64,000 bases of DNA, from contig JAQWPT010000033.1 in assembly GCA_029245245.1 (NCBI GenBank), positions 124,001-188,000 on the forward strand, read 5' to 3'. This DNA is from Phycisphaerales bacterium. Its GTDB lineage: Bacteria; Planctomycetota; Phycisphaerae; Phycisphaerales; SM1A02. Of the stretch, positions 60,259 to 64,000 are shown one piece after another (within the stretch, counting starts at the first letter, position 1; every line of letters starts with the position of its first letter). The notes beneath the pieces were generated by a model. That model searched no databases, was not told the DNA's origin, and saw nothing but the letters and a program-made list of their open reading frames with translations. The position numbers were made by a program, and so were the translations under genes.

Positions 60259-61463
60259 GTCCGATCGCCGCAACCTGGACATCCTCTTCAAGGACTCGAT
60301 CCGCCACGCGATCCTCGCGACTGGTCTCATTGCTTCGGCCCCACCCGGGTTGGCTCTGCGTGGGCAGTGCGCTGGTGCTGTCGTTGCTGGGAATGGCCTC
60401 CATCGAACTGTCCGAGCCGGCAATGGCGAGCAAGCATCTCGTGTTCCTGGCCATCGGGGTGGCGGTGGCGGGACTCGTGGCCTGGCCGAACCCGGACCTC
60501 TACCGGCGGCTGGCCTGGCCGGCGGCACTGGTCATCCTTGGGATGCTGATCCTGTTGCTGGTACCGGTGGTGCCGGATTCCATCGTCCGGCCACGCAACG
60601 GCGCTCGACGGTGGATCTCCCTGGTGGTGACGGACATCCAGCCTTCGGAACTGGCCAAGATCGTCTTCATGCTCGTGCTTGCGTCGACGTTGCGCTTCCG
60701 GCGCACGCACCGGAGCCTCCGCGGGCTGCTGCCCACGCTGATCATCGCTCTGGTCCCGATGGGACTGATCCTGATGGAGCCGGACCTTGGGACGGCCATG
60801 CTGTTCCTTCCGACGCTGCTGGCCATGCTCGTGGCGGCGGGTGCTCGCTACGGGGACCTGCTGAAGGTGACGCTGATCGGGCTGGTGATGGCCTCGGCCA
60901 TGCTGCCGATGCTTCGTCCCCACCAGCGGGCCCGCATCATGGCACTGGTCGCGCAGGTCCAGGGTGACACCCGCTACGAGAACGACATCGGGTACCAGGG
61001 AGCACGGTCCATGACTCTTGTCGGCGCCGGTGGCGTCGAGGGACACGACGCCACGCATGCATCGATGCTGCTTCGGTACAACCACCTTCCGGAGCGGCAC
61101 AACGACATGATCTTCACCGTCATCTGCACGCGGTGGGGCGTCTGGGGAGCGTTGGCGACCTGGGGCGCCTACATGGGGATGATGCTCGGCGGCCTGCTCG
61201 TCGCGCTGCGCAGCACCGACCCGTTCGGACGACTCGTGGCGGTGGGGATCTCGGTGATGCTGATGGCGCAGATGCTCATCAACTCGGGCATGGCGCTTGG
61301 AATATTCCCCATCACCGGGATGACGCTTCCGTTCGTGAGCTATGGTGGGTCGAGCCTGGTCGTGAACTGGATCATGGTGGGTCTGCTGCTGGGGATTTCG
61401 CGCCGCCCACCCCGCATGCTCTGGCGGGAATCATTCCAGTTTTCGTCCGGAGCGGAGCGGTGA
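60255..61463 (+). CDS. rodA: RodA/FtsW-type peptidoglycan glycosyltransferase
   Basis: SEDS family membrane glycosyltransferase working with PBP2 in wall elongation. The 402-residue protein has ten hydrophobic helices; the SEDS motifs are present: RNGARRWISL, IQPSELAKI, EPDLGTAML, HNDMIFTVICTRWG, and TLPFVSYGGSSL. Being directly coupled to PBP2 (ATGA overlap) suggests RodA rather than FtsW. The first 30 residues are Ser/Thr/Arg rich. It is followed by rsmG. Confidence 0.93.
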   Translation: MSPIAATWTSSSRTRSATRSSRLVSLLRPHPGWLCVGSALVLSLLGMASIELSEPAMASKHLVFLAIGVAVAGLVAWPNPDLYRRLAWPAALVILGMLILLLVPVVPDSIVRPRNGARRWISLVVTDIQPSELAKIVFMLVLASTLRFRRTHRSLRGLLPTLIIALVPMGLILMEPDLGTAMLFLPTLLAMLVAAGARYGDLLKVTLIGLVMASAMLPMLRPHQRARIMALVAQVQGDTRYENDIGYQGARSMTLVGAGGVEGHDATHASMLLRYNHLPERHNDMIFTVICTRWGVWGALATWGAYMGMMLGGLLVALRSTDPFGRLVAVGISVMLMAQMLINSGMALGIFPITGMTLPFVSYGGSSLVVNWIMVGLLLGISRRPPRMLWRESFQFSSGAER

Positions 61464-61466
61464 CCC

Positions 61467-62186
61467 ATGGTTGATATTCCCGTCGCCTTCCAGGAGGAAC
61501 TGGCTCGTCAGCACATCGTGCTCGAGCCGGCCGAGCTGGAGCAGTTGGCTGCGTACCTGCAACTGCTCTACGAGGCCAACCAGCGAATGAACCTCACCGC
61601 GGTGCGTGATCCGGACGAGGCATGGAACCGGCACCTGCTCGACAGTCTCTCGTTGCTGCCACTGCTGCAGTCCGTCGAGGCGGGGCGCGTGCTCGATCTG
61701 GGCAGCGGAGGTGGCCTGCCCGGTATTCCCCTGGCGATCACGATGCCGCAGGTGCACTTCATGCTTCTGGAAGCAACCGGCAAGAAGGCCACGTTCCTGT
61801 CGGAGACCGCCGGTGCACTGGGACTGGACAACATCGAGGTACTCGATGAACGGGCGGAGACGATCGGCGAGCCCGGGTGCGTGCACCGTGGGGCCTGGGA
61901 CGTGGTGACCGCCCGCGCCGTGGGACCGATGAACGTGCTGCTTGAACTCGCGGTGCCGCTGCTCGTGGAAGGTGGCCTGCTCCTGGCGATCAAGGGTGAG
62001 CGTGCGAAGTCGGAATTGGCCGAGGCCTCTGCAGCCCTTCGGGTGCTCAAGTCGCGTGTCGTGGAGACACGCCGGACTTCGACGGGAACCATCGTCGTGA
62101 TCGAGAAGGTTGATCGCACTCCCGCGGACTACCCACGTCGTCCCGGTGAGCCCAAGCGCCAGCCCATCGGGACCGGTGGCGGATGA
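61467..62186 (+). CDS. rsmG: 16S rRNA (guanine527-N7)-methyltransferase
   Basis: Methylates G527 of 16S rRNA, using SAM. The 239-residue product has LYEANQRMNLTAVRDPDEAW and RHLLDSLSLLP at the N-terminus, and the SAM site DLGSGGGLPGIPLAI. The ARAVGPMNVLLELA segment and the KGERAKSEL tail are also typical of GidB/RsmG. The C-terminal 30 residues are basic and unconserved. Its stop overlaps the next start (ATGA). Confidence 0.95.
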   Translation: MVDIPVAFQEELARQHIVLEPAELEQLAAYLQLLYEANQRMNLTAVRDPDEAWNRHLLDSLSLLPLLQSVEAGRVLDLGSGGGLPGIPLAITMPQVHFMLLEATGKKATFLSETAGALGLDNIEVLDERAETIGEPGCVHRGAWDVVTARAVGPMNVLLELAVPLLVEGGLLLAIKGERAKSELAEASAALRVLKSRVVETRRTSTGTIVVIEKVDRTPADYPRRPGEPKRQPIGTGGG

Positions 62187-64000
62187 GTCTCGATCCGACC
62201 ATTGCGCTGGGAGAAGAAGGACCGATCGCAGCCGCCCTCGATGGATGGGAGTCACGCCCCGGCCAGATCGAGATGTCGATGGCGATCCGGGACACGATGG
62301 CTCGCCGCGGACACCTGCTCGTGGAGGCGGGGACCGGGCTGGGCAAGTCGTTCGCCTACCTCGTGCCGGCCATCGAGCGTGTCGTCGCCAGGCATGAGCG
62401 GGTCGTGGTGGTGACCAACACCATCGCGCTGCAGGAACAGTTGATGGATCGCGACATCCCGTTTCTGAACTCGGTGCTTCCTGGTCGCTGCAAACCGGCC
62501 CTGGTCAAGGGTCGACGCAACTACCTGAGCCGGCGGCGACTGGCGCTGGCTTTGCATCGTGAGCAGAAACTGACACAGGGAGAAGCGGCCCGCCGGTCAC
62601 TGCACGACATCGATGCCTGGGCTCGCACGACCACGGACGGGACGGTGGCCACGCTGCCGGTCCTGGACCGGCAGTCGGTCTGGGATCTGGCCAAGAGTGA
62701 CTCGGGCAACTGCCTCGGTCGTCGTTGCCCGACCTACGACACCTGCTTCTTCCAGAATGCTCGCAAGGAGATGGATCGTTCCGACCTGCTGGTGTGCAAC
62801 CATGCGTTGTTCTTCTCCGATCTCGCGCTGCGGATCGTCGGTGCCTCGCTGCTGCCTCGCTACGATCACGTGATCTTCGACGAGGCGCACGCGATCGAGG
62901 ATGTCGACGCGGAACATTTCGGACTGACGGTGTCAGAGGGAGGTGTGGAGCACCTGTTGAACCTGCTCTGGCAGCGTCGTCATCGCAAGGGAATGCTGTC
63001 GGTTCTGCTCAACAGCGAACTCGCCGGGAGTCTCGTGGCGGAGTGCATCCAGGCCGTCGAGTCGGCGAGGGCCGCCTCCGAATCCTTCTTCTCCATGCTT
63101 CTGTCCTGGCATCGACAACACGGCACCTCCAATGGTCGGCTTCAGAAGCCAGACATCATCTCCAACGCGCTGACACCGGCGATGGAATCGCTCTCGAAGG
63201 GACTGGATCTGCTCAAGGCACGTCTCGGAGACGAGGCTGATGTGGCCGAACTCGGTGGATACGCCGAGCGTGCCGCGGACATCGGGCTCGGCGTGGCTCG
63301 CCTGCTCGGGCAGGATGTGCCCGGAGCCGTGTACTGGATCGACGGAACCACTCCCATCAAGGACGCTGCGGGTCGTACGCGTGGACCGCGTCCCAGCCTT
63401 CGTTGCATGGTCGTCGAGGTGGCACCGCTGCTCCGCGACCATCTCTTCCAAAGCGGAACATCGATCACCATGACGTCGGCCACCTTGGCAACCACCGAGT
63501 CGTCCGAGGAGGGCGTGGATACGGCGACCAATGGCTTCAACCACATTCGCAGCCGACTCGGGTGCGAGGATGCGGAAGCCCTGCAGGTCCAGAGCCCATT
63601 CCAGTATGGCCGGCAGATGCGGGTCTATGTGGATCGATCCATGCCGATGCCGTCGTCGGCCGGTCACCAGGATGCCCTCGTGTCCCGAGTGGTCGAACTG
63701 GTGGGCCGAACCAGCGGCGGCGCCTTCGTGCTCTTCACGAGTTTCAAGATGCTCTACGCGGTTGCCGATGCGGCGGGCCCGGCTCTTTCGGGCATCGGGC
63801 CGGTGCTCGTGCAGGGCCGGGACGGGCCGCCGGGGCGGATCCTCGAGGACTTCCGCCGCGATGAGCGTTCCATTCTCCTGGGAACGAGCAGTTTCTGGCA
63901 GGGCGTCGACGTCCGGGGCCGGGGGCTGCGCAACGTCATCATCACGCGGCTCCCGTTCGACGTGCCGGATCGTCCCATCGTCGAGGCGCGTACCGAGCGC
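62183..64000 (+). CDS. DinG/XPD-family DNA helicase, N-terminal part (cut by window edge)
   Basis: The frame runs through the last base, giving 606 residues without stop; the gene continues beyond. Motifs: LVEAGTGLGKSFAYLVPA (Walker A), TNTIALQEQL, DEAH (FDEAHAIEDV), and ILLGTSSFWQGVDVRGRGL near the end of the window. These are typical of DinG/XPD ATP-dependent helicases with an Fe-S domain. Three cysteines (GNCLGRRCPTYDTCF) are in place, but the first Cys of the usual set, in the KGRxNYLC segment, is Ser here. The start ATG overlaps the rsmG stop (ATGA). Confidence 0.88.
   Translation, partial: MSLDPTIALGEEGPIAAALDGWESRPGQIEMSMAIRDTMARRGHLLVEAGTGLGKSFAYLVPAIERVVARHERVVVVTNTIALQEQLMDRDIPFLNSVLPGRCKPALVKGRRNYLSRRRLALALHREQKLTQGEAARRSLHDIDAWARTTTDGTVATLPVLDRQSVWDLAKSDSGNCLGRRCPTYDTCFFQNARKEMDRSDLLVCNHALFFSDLALRIVGASLLPRYDHVIFDEAHAIEDVDAEHFGLTVSEGGVEHLLNLLWQRRHRKGMLSVLLNSELAGSLVAECIQAVESARAASESFFSMLLSWHRQHGTSNGRLQKPDIISNALTPAMESLSKGLDLLKARLGDEADVAELGGYAERAADIGLGVARLLGQDVPGAVYWIDGTTPIKDAAGRTRGPRPSLRCMVVEVAPLLRDHLFQSGTSITMTSATLATTESSEEGVDTATNGFNHIRSRLGCEDAEALQVQSPFQYGRQMRVYVDRSMPMPSSAGHQDALVSRVVELVGRTSGGAFVLFTSFKMLYAVADAAGPALSGIGPVLVQGRDGPPGRILEDFRRDERSILLGTSSFWQGVDVRGRGLRNVIITRLPFDVPDRPIVEARTER

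Overview
The window is a gene-dense stretch of bacterial chromosome with high G+C (by eye about 60-65%). It holds about 73 protein genes, two tRNA genes (Arg-TCG, Gln-TTG) and several intrinsic-terminator hairpins. The best lineage marker is a small basic protein (15017-15271) of a family known from Planctomycetota, Verrucomicrobiota, Chlamydiota and Lentisphaerota. With the RodA/PBP2/PBP4 cell-wall genes and a FolD that lacks usual catalytic residues, I infer a planctomycete, possibly of the class Phycisphaerae. No IS element, prophage, CRISPR array or defence island was seen, so this reads as core chromosome.

Layout. 1-2999: end of a HEAT-repeat gene, a MATE exporter and a metallophosphoesterase. 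3010-6211: infC (rare ATC start) and thrS on the minus strand. 6346-9823: nrdR, facing a minus-strand run of a TPR protein, recX, a rhodanese, cdsA and a coiled-coil zinc-ribbon protein. 9879-16468: a lipoprotein propeller; the overlapping group moaE / membrane protein / nth; acpS; an SPOR-like protein; the small basic protein; an aminotransferase. 16523-20447: a DUF2089 regulator with a membrane protein behind an AT-rich leader, then DUF971 / thioesterase / glycosyltransferase, and pyrF.

20444-31598: a tightly packed plus-strand run (pyrF, membrane-anchored solute-binding protein, pyk, cinA, folK, two TlpA-type redoxins), PBP4-type dacB, and ligA. 32056-35608: uppP, a Fur-type regulator with aroK, rpmH (L34), rnc. 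35746-43283: a repeat-rich membrane-anchored protein, a nitrilase, a small Cys protein, fabI, an epimerase with a panE-like reductase, tRNA-Arg, an MnmE-like short GTPase and coaX. 43352-51046: folD, purC, a GH10-like protein, a helix-hairpin-helix protein, mfd and a standalone NrdJ C-terminal domain. 51113-56082: a minus-strand information-processing operon (tRNA-Gln, glmU-like, prs, rplY, pth, rpsF, ssb, rplI). 56385-64000: a lamin-tail protein with a Pro-rich tail, aat, PBP2 (mrdA), rodA, rsmG and a truncated DinG-type helicase.

Functional links: cell-wall and envelope precursor genes recur (uppP, glmU-like, dacB, mrdA, rodA, cdsA, fabI, acpS). Folate and nucleotide genes (folK, folD, purC, pyrF, prs, nrdR, nrdJ-like) and DNA repair genes (nth, ligA, mfd, recX, dinG-like, ssb) are also well represented. 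Within runs, neighbours often overlap by ATGA or TGATG, suggesting translational coupling. The most unusual points are the ATC start of infC, acidic Ala/Pro/Glu tails shared by five proteins (four translation proteins and the small basic protein), the FolD substitutions, and a truncated MnmE-like GTPase.
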